From positions 1 through 31,737 of the forward strand of contig JBBQSU010000023.1 in NCBI GenBank assembly GCA_038234815.1: a DNA stretch of 31,737 bases, written 5' to 3'. Every line of letters starts with the position of its first letter. Positions within the stretch are counted from its first letter, which is position 1. The position numbers were made by a program, and so were the translations under genes. Below, piece by piece: positions 23,926-31,737 of the stretch. Origin of the DNA: JBBQSU01 sp038234815. GTDB taxonomy: Bacteria; Planctomycetota; Phycisphaerae; Tepidisphaerales; Tepidisphaeraceae. The notes below the pieces were generated by a model. The model ran no database searches, had not been told where the DNA came from, and saw only the letters and a list, made by a program, of their open reading frames with translations.

Positions 23926-25095
23926 ATGTCAGACATAATTAACGCATTGAAACAGAGCTTTCAGGATCGCTTCGGCAGCGGAGGGAGAATCCATCTCGTG
24001 CGCGCCCCCGGTCGGGTTAATTTGATCGGTGAACACACCGATTACAACGACGGGTTCGTCTTTCCAATGGCCATTGAGCCGGAGATTTTGATCGTCTGCC
24101 GGGCACGACAGGACGGAATGATCCGGCTGGGAACGACGCTCTATCCCGATGAGACGGTGGAATTTTCGGTGCAGAAGGAAATCGTGGTGGACCAACCGAA
24201 GTGGGCCAATTACATGCGCGGTGTGGCTGCGGGGCTGATCGCGGCCGGGCTGCCGGTGTGCGGGATGGACGCGCTGTTTGGCAATACGCTTCCGTCGGGC
24301 GGCGGCCTGAGCAGCAGCGCCGCGCTGGAAGTGGGCACGGCCACAGCGATACTGATGCTTTCCGGTGACAAGCTTGATCCTTCGCGGTTGGCACTGATCT
24401 GCCAGAAGGCCGAGCATGAATACGCCAACATGCCCTGCGGGATCATGGACCAGACAATCGTGGCCTCAGGCCGGGCGGGCCATGCCATCCTGCTGGATTG
24501 CCGCGACCTCACCAAGCATTTTGTGCCGATCGACGCCAAGGAACTTCGCGTGGTGATCTGCAATACGATGGTGAAGCATGAGCTAAGCGATGGTGCTTAT
24601 GCTCAGCGACGTAAGCAGTGCGAAGAAGGCGTGGCCTATTTCCAGAAGTTTCTACCGCAGGTAAAAGCCCTGCGCGATGTGACGTTGCATGATGTGCTGG
24701 AGGCGAAGGGGAAGTTGAGCGACGTGATATTTCGCCGGTGCCGACACGTGGTGGGCGAAAACGATCGGACACAAAGGGCCGCGCAACTGCTGGCGGATCG
24801 GCAGTATGAATCGGCAGGCGAATTGATGGTGCAGAGCCACAACAGCCTGCGCGACGACTATGAAGTCAGTTGCCCGGAACTGGATTTCCTGGTCGAAGAG
24901 GCGATGAAAGTGAAAGGCGTATATGGGGCGCGCATGACGGGCGGCGGATTCGGCGGGTGCATCGTGGCCCTGGTACAGCCGCGCAGCGTCGCGGCGCTGA
25001 CGGATCATCTGATGGAGCAATATCCCCGGCGATTTAAGATCAAGCCGGTAGTTTTCTCCACCACCGCCACCGCCGGCGCAAGCGTAGTCGAATGA
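23926..25095 (+). CDS. galK: Galactokinase
   Basis: A 389-residue GHMP kinase phosphorylating galactose at C1 in the Leloir pathway. Seen: galactokinase signature RAPGRVNLIGEHTDYN (26-41), the ATP-binding LPSGGGLSSSAALE (about 122-135), the catalytic-base region CGIMDQ, and the C-terminal MTGGGFGGCIVAL. Length is typical. I take ATG 23926 over the in-frame TTG at 23920 because of the promoter spacing. No galT or galE is next to it; trpD follows after 36 bases without a ribosome site. Confidence 0.96.
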   Translation: MSDIINALKQSFQDRFGSGGRIHLVRAPGRVNLIGEHTDYNDGFVFPMAIEPEILIVCRARQDGMIRLGTTLYPDETVEFSVQKEIVVDQPKWANYMRGVAAGLIAAGLPVCGMDALFGNTLPSGGGLSSSAALEVGTATAILMLSGDKLDPSRLALICQKAEHEYANMPCGIMDQTIVASGRAGHAILLDCRDLTKHFVPIDAKELRVVICNTMVKHELSDGAYAQRRKQCEEGVAYFQKFLPQVKALRDVTLHDVLEAKGKLSDVIFRRCRHVVGENDRTQRAAQLLADRQYESAGELMVQSHNSLRDDYEVSCPELDFLVEEAMKVKGVYGARMTGGGFGGCIVALVQPRSVAALTDHLMEQYPRRFKIKPVVFSTTATAGASVVE

Positions 25096-25131
25096 TCCGG
25101 CCCCGGCCGGATTTAATGCAACGATGCTGCC

Positions 25132-26154
25132 ATGATTTCACCTTTGCGTGACATTCTCTTGAAACTTTGCCGCAGGGAGGACCTGACGAGAGCCGAAGCA
25201 CGCGATGCATTTATGCATGTGATGTCCGGCGAGGCCGGTGAGGCGCAGATCGGCGGGTTGCTATTGGGCTTGGCGGCCAAGGGCACCACGGTGGACGAGC
25301 TGGTGGGGGCGGCCATGGTGATGCGGGAAAAGGTGCTGCCGATTGACGTGGAATCCACCGGGGTGGTGCTGGATACCTGTGGGACGGGCGGAGACGTTCG
25401 AGAGACGTTCAACATTTCGACGGCGGCGGCGCTGATCGTCGCCGGGGCCGGCGTGCCCGTGGTCAAGCACGGGAATCGGTCGGCATCGAGCCAGTCAGGC
25501 TCGGCCGACGTGCTGGAAAAACTGGGCGTGAAACTGGACGTGTCGGTGCAATGCCTGCAACGCTCGTTGCGCGAAGCGGGGATTTGTTTTGCTTACGCGC
25601 GGTCGTTTCATCCGGCGATGAAACACGTCGCCGGCGCGCGGTCGTCGCTGGGCATCCCCACGATCTTCAATCTGCTCGGCCCGCTGACCAATCCGGCCCG
25701 GGCCAGGCATCAGCTTCTGGGAGTGTTTTCGCCTGAATTAACCGACCGTCTCGCCTCGGTCTTGCGGGAGCTGGGCAGCCACCGGGCATGGGTCGTTCAT
25801 GCCGAAGACGGCCTGGATGAGCTGTCCACCCTCTCGCGCACGCGCGTCAGTGAGGTGCATCTGGGTGAGCTGCGGGCGTTTACAATCGACCCGCGTGATC
25901 TGGGCCTTGCTTACGCTCGACTGAGCGATCTACAGGTGCGATCGGTGGATGAATCCGCGGAGGTCATCCTGCGGGTGATTGGCGGAGCTAAAGGCCCGCA
26001 AGCCAATATCTGCCTCCTGAACGCCGCTGCCGCGCTGGTGATTGCCGGCACAGTCCCGGACCTGCCCCACGGGCTGGAACGCGCCGGCCACGCCATCGCA
26101 TCCGGGGCCGCGCGAACGGCGCTGGATCGATTGGTGCAATGCTCGCACGCATAA
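25132..26154 (+). CDS. trpD: Anthranilate phosphoribosyltransferase
   Basis: A 340-residue enzyme joining anthranilate and PRPP in tryptophan biosynthesis. Seen: the pyrophosphate-binding GTGGD (84-88), VVKHGNRSASSQSGSADVLE (from 111), and the Mg-binding EDGLDEL stretch in the C-terminal half. Length matches the family. The start lacks a ribosome site. It is alone, without other trp genes, and 36 bases after galK, so it may ride on the galK transcript. A terminator-like hairpin follows at 26173-26203. Confidence 0.96.
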   Translation: MISPLRDILLKLCRREDLTRAEARDAFMHVMSGEAGEAQIGGLLLGLAAKGTTVDELVGAAMVMREKVLPIDVESTGVVLDTCGTGGDVRETFNISTAAALIVAGAGVPVVKHGNRSASSQSGSADVLEKLGVKLDVSVQCLQRSLREAGICFAYARSFHPAMKHVAGARSSLGIPTIFNLLGPLTNPARARHQLLGVFSPELTDRLASVLRELGSHRAWVVHAEDGLDELSTLSRTRVSEVHLGELRAFTIDPRDLGLAYARLSDLQVRSVDESAEVILRVIGGAKGPQANICLLNAAAALVIAGTVPDLPHGLERAGHAIASGAARTALDRLVQCSHA

Positions 26155-26172
26155 GGGGCGGCCGGGCAACTG

Positions 26173-26203
26173 AAAAAGCCGTTCGAAATATGGTCGGTTT
26201 TTT
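26173..26203 (+). terminator. Intrinsic terminator after trpD
   Basis: Arms 26173-26181 and 26195-26203 (AAAAAGCCG / CGGTTTTTT) pair with one G-T wobble around a 13-base loop, with T-richness running on to 26204. Confidence 0.6.
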
Positions 26204-26226
26204 TCCTTCTGTTCATCGGCATCGGG

Positions 26227-26232
26227 TATAAT
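26227..26232 (+). promoter_or_regulatory. -10 box of the cold-shock gene
   Basis: A perfect TATAAT, 69 bases before the ATG; the -35 region is poor (TTCCTT-like). The 60-base leader ending in a good ribosome site is usual for cold-shock genes. Confidence 0.55.
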
Positions 26233-26301
26233 GGGTGACCAAGGGTTTTTCATGTCGCGTTGTTTTTAGGGGGAGAACCATATCTGTCGAGAGGACGGCG
26301 T

Positions 26302-26517
26302 ATGTTGCTAGGCACCGTCAAGTGGTTTGATTCGAAAAAGGGATTTGGATTTATTCTCAATCCCGAGGGCCAGGACGTATTCGTTCATTTCAGTTGTATT
26401 GAAGGCGATGGCTTTCGATCGCTGAAAGACGGCGAGCAGGTGGAATACGAACAGTCCGCCGGCGATAAGGGCTTGCTGGCCCAGAAGGTTCGTAAGGTGA
26501 CTTCGGCACCGGCCTGA
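26302..26517 (+). CDS. Cold-shock domain protein (CspA family)
   Basis: A 71-residue single-stranded nucleic-acid-binding protein of the five-strand OB type, acting as RNA chaperone. Seen: GTVKWFDSKKGFGFI with RNP1 KGFGFI and RNP2 VFVHF. ATG 26302 has the AGAGGAC ribosome site and gives the canonical N-terminus MLLGTVKWF; an upstream in-frame start at 26260 is not needed. It stands alone with its own promoter, and the kinase gene begins about 140 bases later. Confidence 0.96.
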   Translation: MLLGTVKWFDSKKGFGFILNPEGQDVFVHFSCIEGDGFRSLKDGEQVEYEQSAGDKGLLAQKVRKVTSAPA

Positions 26518-26658
26518 ACCGCCCGCAGGCAGTCCGCGATCGGTTGGTCCCTGTGGCGCTGACGGCTCGTTCAGATGGGTGCACCGGGCTGGTATCCGGC
26601 TGCGTTGCAGCGAGCAGCCGATTTGCCGATCGCACGTCGCGGGCGTACCTTGGGCCGT

Positions 26659-27465
26659 ATGGCGCTGTTTTTGTGGGGATGGCTCATCGGGATCGTGTTG
26701 GCGACGCTGGTAGCGGTGGTGGGCGCGCGGGCGCAGGCCCGGCGGCTGGTGACGCTGGAGCGCCGTGCCCAGCAGGCCGAACGCCTGGCCGAACTCGGTA
26801 CGCTCACCAGTGGGCTGGCCCACGAAATCAAAAATCCCCTCTCGACCATGACGCTGAATTTGCAGTTGCTCAAGGAGCAATGCGATCCGCGCGACCCGGC
26901 CAGCGGGCGGATCATCAATCGCCTCAATACGCTCGAACGCGAAGCCGTTCGCCTGCGCGACATCCTCGACGATTTCCTCCGCTATGCCGGACAGATTGAA
27001 CTGGATCGGCAGGCGACGAATTTGAATGACCTGCTGGCGGAGTTGGCGGATTTCTTTTCCGCGCAGGCCACGCAGCACAAGGTGCAGCTGCGCTTGAAAG
27101 TGCCCGAGCCGGCAGTCGTGGTGTCGGTCGATGCCCGTTACCTTAAGCAGGCGGTGCTCAACCTGATGATTAACGCCTTGCAGGCCATGACCGACGGCGG
27201 GGAACTGATCATGTCGGTGGAGGGACAGGCCCGGCAGGCGCGGATTGAGGTGGTCGATACCGGCCCGGGCATCGCGCCCGATGTCCTGAGCAAGGTGTTC
27301 GACGCCTATTATTCGACCAAGCGCGCCGGCACGGGTCTGGGCTTGGCGATAGCCCGAAGAATCATTGAGCAGCATGGCGGGAGGATCGAAGTCAAAAGCA
27401 CGGTGGGAAAAGGATCGAACTTTTCGATCGTGCTGCCCATGGACCAAACCAGCCAACGAGCCTGA
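26659..27465 (+). CDS. Short membrane-anchored sensor histidine kinase
   Basis: 268 residues from ATG 26659. This start is preferred because it leads directly into one transmembrane helix (residues 4-22, LFLWGWLIGIVLATLVAVV); ATG 26575 would add 28 non-typical residues, and neither start has a ribosome site. After a short coiled segment the H-box HEIKNPLS carries the phospho-acceptor His55. The N box NLMINALQAM, G1 DTGPGI and G2 GTGLGL of the HATPase domain are intact. This is the NtrB/ZraS-like HPK4 type. There is no periplasmic or PAS sensor domain, and no response regulator next to it, so its signal and partner are unknown. Confidence 0.92.
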   Translation: MALFLWGWLIGIVLATLVAVVGARAQARRLVTLERRAQQAERLAELGTLTSGLAHEIKNPLSTMTLNLQLLKEQCDPRDPASGRIINRLNTLEREAVRLRDILDDFLRYAGQIELDRQATNLNDLLAELADFFSAQATQHKVQLRLKVPEPAVVVSVDARYLKQAVLNLMINALQAMTDGGELIMSVEGQARQARIEVVDTGPGIAPDVLSKVFDAYYSTKRAGTGLGLAIARRIIEQHGGRIEVKSTVGKGSNFSIVLPMDQTSQRA

Positions 27466-27523
27466 ACTGCCGACGGTTCCTGCCGCATCGAATTTATGAC
27501 CGTGAAACCGCGACGGGTCGGGG

Positions 27524-28120
27524 CTAGTCCTTTTGCCGGGGAGTCAGTTCTTTGGCGATTTCCGATTCGAGCTGATCCAGCCGGGACAGTTCCTGCTTTT
27601 CTTCGGCCAGCACGTCGGCCTGGATCAGCCGGTCGATTTCGTCGTCCGTAACGGCCCCTTGTGTGGGCGCAGCCGATGAACCGTCCTGCTGCATGGCATC
27701 TAGGAAGCCGTCCATTCGCTGTTCCATCGTTTCGGCCTGCAACACTGCCTTTTCCCACTGCACCTGCGTCTTTGTCAGATCCATTTGGCCGAACACTTGG
27801 CCGATCTCATGGGCCATCAAGACCATGCTTTGGGCAAACTGCTGATTGGCCGCGGCCTGCTGCTGGATGAGCATGGCGTTTTTGATCGACAGCAGTTGAC
27901 GTTCCAGCATTTTCTTCACCCCGGCGGTGCGCTTCAGGGCGTTGCGGATGAACTGGTACTGCCCCTCGTCGCCGATCTTTCGGGCGTGCTGCGCGTTCTT
28001 GATGAAATCGTCGGCGAACTTTTCCTGCTGGCGGATCGAGCGTTCGATGCTGCGCACGCCGGCGCGGATTTTCATCTCGTGTTCGATACGCCGCTCGTCT
28101 TTGGATTTGAAAAGGCCCAT
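27524..28120 (-). CDS. ESCRT-III-like (Vps2/CHMP1-3-type) coiled-coil protein, candidate
   Basis: 198 residues from ATG 28120, which has a GGTGG ribosome site and gives the N-terminus MGLFKSKDERR; an upstream extension of 43 residues is unlikely. Predicted helices at 9-47 and 52-111 would form the long hairpin of ESCRT-III; MDL (113-115) and helix 116-144 (QVQWEKAVLQAETMEQRMD) match the CHMP1-3 pattern; then comes an acidic C-terminus with helices 158-192. The N-terminal half is basic and the C-terminal half acidic, as in autoinhibited CHMPs. ESCRT-III proteins polymerise on membranes and remodel them. The assignment is by eye; PspA/Vipp1 or an unrelated coiled coil remain possible. It is the second gene after the other candidate, 158 bases downstream. 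Confidence 0.6.
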   Translation of the reverse strand: MGLFKSKDERRIEHEMKIRAGVRSIERSIRQQEKFADDFIKNAQHARKIGDEGQYQFIRNALKRTAGVKKMLERQLLSIKNAMLIQQQAAANQQFAQSMVLMAHEIGQVFGQMDLTKTQVQWEKAVLQAETMEQRMDGFLDAMQQDGSSAAPTQGAVTDDEIDRLIQADVLAEEKQELSRLDQLESEIAKELTPRQKD

Positions 28121-28278
28121 ATTTTCCACCACGTCAACTGCGATTTTCAGGTTCGGCCCTGCCGCCGGCGCATCATCCAGGCGATGGGCTTCAGGCAGAA
28201 ATACATCACCCACTCGGCAGCGTTTTTGCGGTGTAGATTTACTTTGCAAACGGGAATGTTGGTATTGGCCGACAAAGG

Positions 28279-28887
28279 TTAAAGCTCCTTTTCTGCGGCC
28301 CGCCGCCGGACCGCCTGGTCGGCGGCCTCAAAGGCGTTTTCCTGCTTGATCGCGCCCTTATCCAGATCGTTCCAAATCGAAAGCAACTCCTGCCCGGCCG
28401 AACCCAGCCCCGCGCCGGCCACGGCGTCTTGATCGCTGGCGTGGCCTAATTCAAGGATCGAATTAAGTCGTTCGTGATACAAGTCCTGCGTCACCGAATC
28501 ATCTCCGATCCAAGTGCTGATCTTTGCGACGTCGCGGTCGGTTAAATTCAGTCGGCCCAAAGCCTTCCCCGTACCCTGGTTTTCCTTCACCATGCGCAGG
28601 CGGCTGACCGTCAACAGTTCCTTGCTGCGCAGGTTCAGCTCGCGGGCTACAAGCAGTTGCTCCTGCGTTTTGAGTTCGAAGGTCATGGCCAGGGGCTTGC
28701 GCAGTTCGGGGGATTTTTGCTGCGCGCCCTGGGTGAAAATCCGCTGCTTTTCTGCAACAAGCGTCTCGATTTTCTTAAACAGCTTGTCGCGGGACTTGGT
28801 GAGGAGGATTTCCTCTTTGCGCAGCTCGACCGAGGAGAGGTCACTGAGTGTTTTTGCCCGGCCGAAAATTTTATCGAGGATCGCCAT
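28279..28887 (-). CDS. ESCRT-III-like (Snf7/Vps20-type) coiled-coil protein, candidate
   Basis: 202 residues from ATG 28887. The N-terminus MAILDKIFGRAK is a short amphipathic, basic segment like the membrane anchor of Snf7/CHMP4/6. Helix 18-52 (LRKEEILLTKSRDKLFKKIE) and helix 58-103 form a probable hairpin; then GRLNLTDRDVAKISTWIGDD (111-130) and a further helix to 148 correspond to the MD-V-x-x-I segment of Snf7 proteins. The tail 149-202 is acidic, then basic at the very end. It is the first gene of the pair with 27524-28120. No catalytic motif, signal peptide or transmembrane segment is seen. Function is not established; the family call rests on pattern and on its neighbour. Confidence 0.55.
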   Translation of the reverse strand: MAILDKIFGRAKTLSDLSSVELRKEEILLTKSRDKLFKKIETLVAEKQRIFTQGAQQKSPELRKPLAMTFELKTQEQLLVARELNLRSKELLTVSRLRMVKENQGTGKALGRLNLTDRDVAKISTWIGDDSVTQDLYHERLNSILELGHASDQDAVAGAGLGSAGQELLSIWNDLDKGAIKQENAFEAADQAVRRRAAEKEL

Positions 28888-29037
28888 ACTCGAACGTCTA
28901 TTCTCGACGATAGCCCCGAGGAAGGGAAGCGACTATCTTTTTTAGAACCGGTTTCGTGTCTAAGGCCGCATCCCGCGATGCTCGAATCAGGGCCGGTTGC
29001 CGTCCGCCTGGGTTGTGAATGGGGGACTGGAAGCGGA

Positions 29038-29067
29038 TTGAGTATTTTGATGGGGGCGCCCTACAAT
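29038..29067 (+). promoter_or_regulatory. Promoter of the priA leader
   Basis: TTGAGT (29038-29043), 18-bp spacer, TACAAT (29062-29067). It predicts a leader of about 220 bases before priA, unusually long for this window. The rest of 28888-29296 holds no gene. Confidence 0.55.
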
Positions 29068-29227
29068 TGTTTGGCTTGGCTAACTATCCCAGCGAAGCAA
29101 TCGATGTTTCACACGCGCACCGACTTGGCGATCGCGCCTGCATGAAATGCTGGTAAGATGGAGGGAGGAGTTTTCGGGGCAAGTGTCGGCGGCGAAGCCT
29201 GATTTTCGTCCCGCGCGGCCGGCCGAG

Positions 29228-29277
29228 CCGGGCAATGCCCGGGAGTGGATAGTCACCCGGCATCCCGGGGCTTTTTT
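29228..29277 (+). promoter_or_regulatory. Attenuator-like alternative hairpins before priA
   Basis: GCCCGG (29237-29242) can pair with upstream CCGGGC (29228-29233) or, extended as GCCCGGG, with downstream CCCGGGGC (29264-29271, one bulge). The second pairing is directly followed by TTTTTT (29272-29277) and so is an intrinsic terminator, 19 bases before the priA start. The two pairings exclude each other, as in transcription attenuators. It could also simply end a short upstream RNA. Confidence 0.6.
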
Positions 29278-29296
29278 CTAGCTCATTTAGGACGCT

Positions 29297-31696
29297 ATGA
29301 CCTCGCTCTTTCCTCAAATCGACACGCCTGTGCAGGAATCGAACAAAGGCCCTTTCGTCGCGGTGGCGATCGAGCAGGGAATCGATCGCTTGCTCGATTA
29401 TATGGTGCCGGCGGGCCTGGTGCGTAGTTTGCGCGTGGGCCAGCGGGTGAAAGTTCCGCTGGGCCGGAACAACCGATCGGTCCACGGCATAGTGATTGAG
29501 GTAAAGCACAGCACCACTTATCCGCGACTGAAGTCGCTACTGGCCATCGACGACGATCGTGTGTTGATCGACCCGAAGCTGATGGAATTGGCGCTCTGGA
29601 TGAGCCGGTATTATATCACGCCCTTGGGCACGGTGCTGGAGAGCATTGTGCCGTCGGCGGTCAAGCGCAAGACGGGCGTTGGGACAGTTCGCATGGTTCG
29701 CGCGCTCAAGAGCCGCGCAGAACTTCAGGAGTCGTTTGAATCCACCCGCGCACCAAAACGACGCGCCATTCTGGCTCGCTTAATGTTGCTCGAACTTAAC
29801 GAAGGCATCGAACTGCCCAAGCTGGCCAGTGAATCCGGCTGCACCCCCGCAACCGTGACCAAACTCGTCCGGGCGGGGCTGATTTCCATCACCGCCGAGC
29901 AAGACATGCCGCGATTCGCTGATGCGATCGGCCAAGCCACCGTTCCGACTGAAATTGATATCCAGTTGAATGAAGGGCAGCAGAAGGTTTTCACCGAATT
30001 GCTCCCGCGACTGGGTGGCGGGTTTTCGGTCAACCTGCTTCTGGGTGTGACAGGGAGCGGAAAAACAGAAATCTATTTGCAGTGCATCCGCAAGGTGATT
30101 GAGCAAGGCAAACAGGCACTGATACTCGTGCCGGAGATCGCGCTGACACCCCAGACCGTCCGGCGATTCACCGCGCGATTTCCTCGTGTGGCCGTCTTGC
30201 ATAGTGGTCTGTCGCAGACCGAGCGGCACCGATTCTGGCATCAGATTTCAACGGGACAAGCCGACGTTGTGGTGGGCGCGCGCAGCGCCATCTTCGCCCC
30301 ACTGCCGCAACTCGGCGCGATCGTCGTCGACGAGGAACACGAGTCGAGCTACAAGCAGGACACCGCCCCGCGATACCACGCGCGCGATGTAGCGATTAAG
30401 CGAGGGCAGTTGGAGAGCATCCCCGTGCTGCTGGGCAGTGCCACGCCGTCGCTCGAAATGTATTACAGGAGCAGCCAGAGCGACCGAAACGCGCCGCCGG
30501 CGTCGCCGGATCCGAGGGCTGATAGTCAGGCCGAACCCGCGGCTTCGCCGGAACCCATCTACCATTTGCTGCATCTTCCGCGACGCGTGCGGAATCTTGC
30601 CTTGCCGCATGTCGAGATGATCGACCTGAGGCAAGAGCGGACATTTCGCTCGGGCGTGCATCTGCTGTCACGCCGACTGGAAAAACTGCTTGGAGAAACG
30701 CTGGCCAAAGGCGAACAGGCGATACTGCTGCTCAATCGTCGCGGATACTCCAACTTCGTCTATTGTGCCTCCTGTCAGGAAGCCATCCATTGCAAATATT
30801 GCGATACGACGATGACCTATCACCGCTCGGCCGGGGCCGATCCCGGCACCGCCCGCTCCGCAGAGGGCGCGCATACCGGGCAGCTGCATTGCCACTACTT
30901 CCTGGCCGTCAATCCGCTGCCCGAATTCTGCCCCGCGTGCAAGAAGAAGTTGATCCTCTTCGGACTGGGCACACAGCGCGTGGAAGAAGAATTGAAGCGA
31001 AAGTTTCCTGACCTTTCTTTCGAGCGCGTCGATAGTGATACGATGCGCAGCAGCAAAGATTATGAAGCGACACTGGCGCGTTTTGCGGGCAAGACAATTC
31101 AGGTGCTGCTGGGCACGCAGATGATCGCCAAGGGGCTGGATTTTCCCAACGTGACGTTAGTCGGGGTCATCAGCGGAGATACGGCGCTGGCCTTGCCGGA
31201 TTTCCGCGCGGCCGAGCGGACTTTTCAGCTCATCACGCAAGTGGCTGGTCGCGCCGGTCGGGGCGACGTTCCGGGCCGCGTGGTGTTGCAAACGCTGTTG
31301 CCCGAGACGCCGGCGATTCGGTTTGCTCTCAAGCAGGACTATGCCGGGTTTGCCGCAGAAGAGCTTGGCCTGCGAAAAGAAGTGGGTCTGCCGCCTTTTG
31401 CGCGCATGGTGCGGATCGTGATTCGCGATACTGATCTGGACAAGTTGCACGCCCGATCGGAAGACTTGGCCGCGAGCCTGTCCGAAGCCGTGCTGGAGCA
31501 AGGCGATCAAGTGCGCCTGCGCGGGCCGATGCCCTGTCCCATCAGCAGAATTTCCGGCTATTTCCGAAATCAGATCGTGCTCATCAGCCCCAGCCCCGCG
31601 AGATTGCAGAAAGTGCTAGCCAGCCTGCGTCACGAGGGCGCGCTGGCCAAGAGCGACCGAATCGCAGTGGATGTCGATCCCGTATCCCTGTTGTAA
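29297..31696 (+). CDS. priA: Primosomal replication-restart helicase PriA
   Basis: A 799-residue superfamily 2 helicase that recognises stalled forks and loads the replicative helicase. Seen: N-terminal DNA-binding domain with the 3'-end pocket (about 1-110), Walker A GVTGSGKT (250-257), DEEH (345-348), the zinc-binding cysteines (CASC, CKYC, then CH and CPAC) in the primosome cysteine-rich domain, and helicase motifs V-VI (LLGTQMIAKGLDFPNVTLVG, QVAGRAGRG). It is about 60 residues longer than E. coli PriA, with insertions after SATPSLEMYYRSS (Pro/Ala-rich) and in the zinc region (SAGADPGTARSAEG). ATG 29297 has an AGGAC site. Complete in the window. Confidence 0.97.
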   Translation: MTSLFPQIDTPVQESNKGPFVAVAIEQGIDRLLDYMVPAGLVRSLRVGQRVKVPLGRNNRSVHGIVIEVKHSTTYPRLKSLLAIDDDRVLIDPKLMELALWMSRYYITPLGTVLESIVPSAVKRKTGVGTVRMVRALKSRAELQESFESTRAPKRRAILARLMLLELNEGIELPKLASESGCTPATVTKLVRAGLISITAEQDMPRFADAIGQATVPTEIDIQLNEGQQKVFTELLPRLGGGFSVNLLLGVTGSGKTEIYLQCIRKVIEQGKQALILVPEIALTPQTVRRFTARFPRVAVLHSGLSQTERHRFWHQISTGQADVVVGARSAIFAPLPQLGAIVVDEEHESSYKQDTAPRYHARDVAIKRGQLESIPVLLGSATPSLEMYYRSSQSDRNAPPASPDPRADSQAEPAASPEPIYHLLHLPRRVRNLALPHVEMIDLRQERTFRSGVHLLSRRLEKLLGETLAKGEQAILLLNRRGYSNFVYCASCQEAIHCKYCDTTMTYHRSAGADPGTARSAEGAHTGQLHCHYFLAVNPLPEFCPACKKKLILFGLGTQRVEEELKRKFPDLSFERVDSDTMRSSKDYEATLARFAGKTIQVLLGTQMIAKGLDFPNVTLVGVISGDTALALPDFRAAERTFQLITQVAGRAGRGDVPGRVVLQTLLPETPAIRFALKQDYAGFAAEELGLRKEVGLPPFARMVRIVIRDTDLDKLHARSEDLAASLSEAVLEQGDQVRLRGPMPCPISRISGYFRNQIVLISPSPARLQKVLASLRHEGALAKSDRIAVDVDPVSLL

Positions 31697-31737
31697 GACC
31701 CCGGCGGTCTATCGCCTTGATGCGCCTGACCCGATGC

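Noticed and set aside
27524..28120. PspA/Vipp1 identity for the CHMP-like protein
   Set aside because: The typical PspA N-terminus and its conserved helix 2-3 sequences are not recognisable, while the MD-containing segment and acidic C-terminal helices fit CHMP better. Kept as the main alternative, not excluded.

Overview
The window looks like chromosomal DNA from a GC-rich bacterium, most likely of the PVC group and probably a planctomycete of the Phycisphaerae type. That assignment is an inference from gene content: a type II/IV secretion ATPase with an FHA domain, a long TPR-like S41 protease, the alternative GlmU-type sugar nucleotidyltransferase, a multidomain ADP-ribosylglycohydrolase, weak or absent Shine-Dalgarno sites, and mostly short unlinked transcription units. 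No phage, insertion sequence or CRISPR array is visible.

Layout. 1-2253: an accessory pair, a 5'-truncated Fic protein (class II autoinhibited type) translationally coupled to a DUF6880-like helical protein. 2570-2761: an initiator tRNA gene on the minus strand with promoter and terminator hairpins. 2870-4497: a ParA-like ATPase followed by a HIT-family hydrolase. 4505-9846: argS (minus), a secreted S41/CtpA-type protease (plus) and GAPDH (minus), the last two converging on a strong bidirectional terminator. 10174-12114: a two-gene unit with a pseudo-receiver protein and a pseudo-receiver-GGDEF protein. 12117-16517: a minus-strand operon ndk-ligA-FHA/GspE ATPase. 16518-17509: about 1 kb without a convincing gene but packed with hairpins, including a 32-bp perfect palindrome. 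17510-19525: thrS (minus) with a hairpin leader and a tiny upstream ORF. 19806-21056: GlmU-like protein. 21069-22988: ADP-ribosylglycohydrolase (minus). 22989-23925: a repeat-rich intergenic region. 23926-26517: galK, trpD and a cold-shock protein. 26659-27465: a short membrane histidine kinase. 27524-28887: two small coiled-coil proteins on the minus strand. 29297-31696: priA, behind an attenuator-like leader.

The most exciting item is the pair at 27524-28887. Both proteins have the size, helix pattern and charge polarity (basic N-terminal half, acidic C-terminus) of eukaryotic/archaeal ESCRT-III (Snf7/CHMP) subunits. One resembles the Vps2/CHMP1-3 class and the other the Snf7/Vps20 class. 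If confirmed by profile and structure comparison, this would be a bacterial two-subunit ESCRT-III-like membrane-remodelling module distinct from PspA/Vipp1. Second-tier items are the FHA-GspE fusion next to a diguanylate cyclase gene, the leaderless-looking promoters around the repeat region, and the structured intergenic region upstream of ndk.

Most other genes are housekeeping: translation (argS, thrS, tRNA-fMet), replication and repair (ligA, priA), central metabolism (GAPDH, galK, trpD, ndk) and envelope precursors (GlmU-like).
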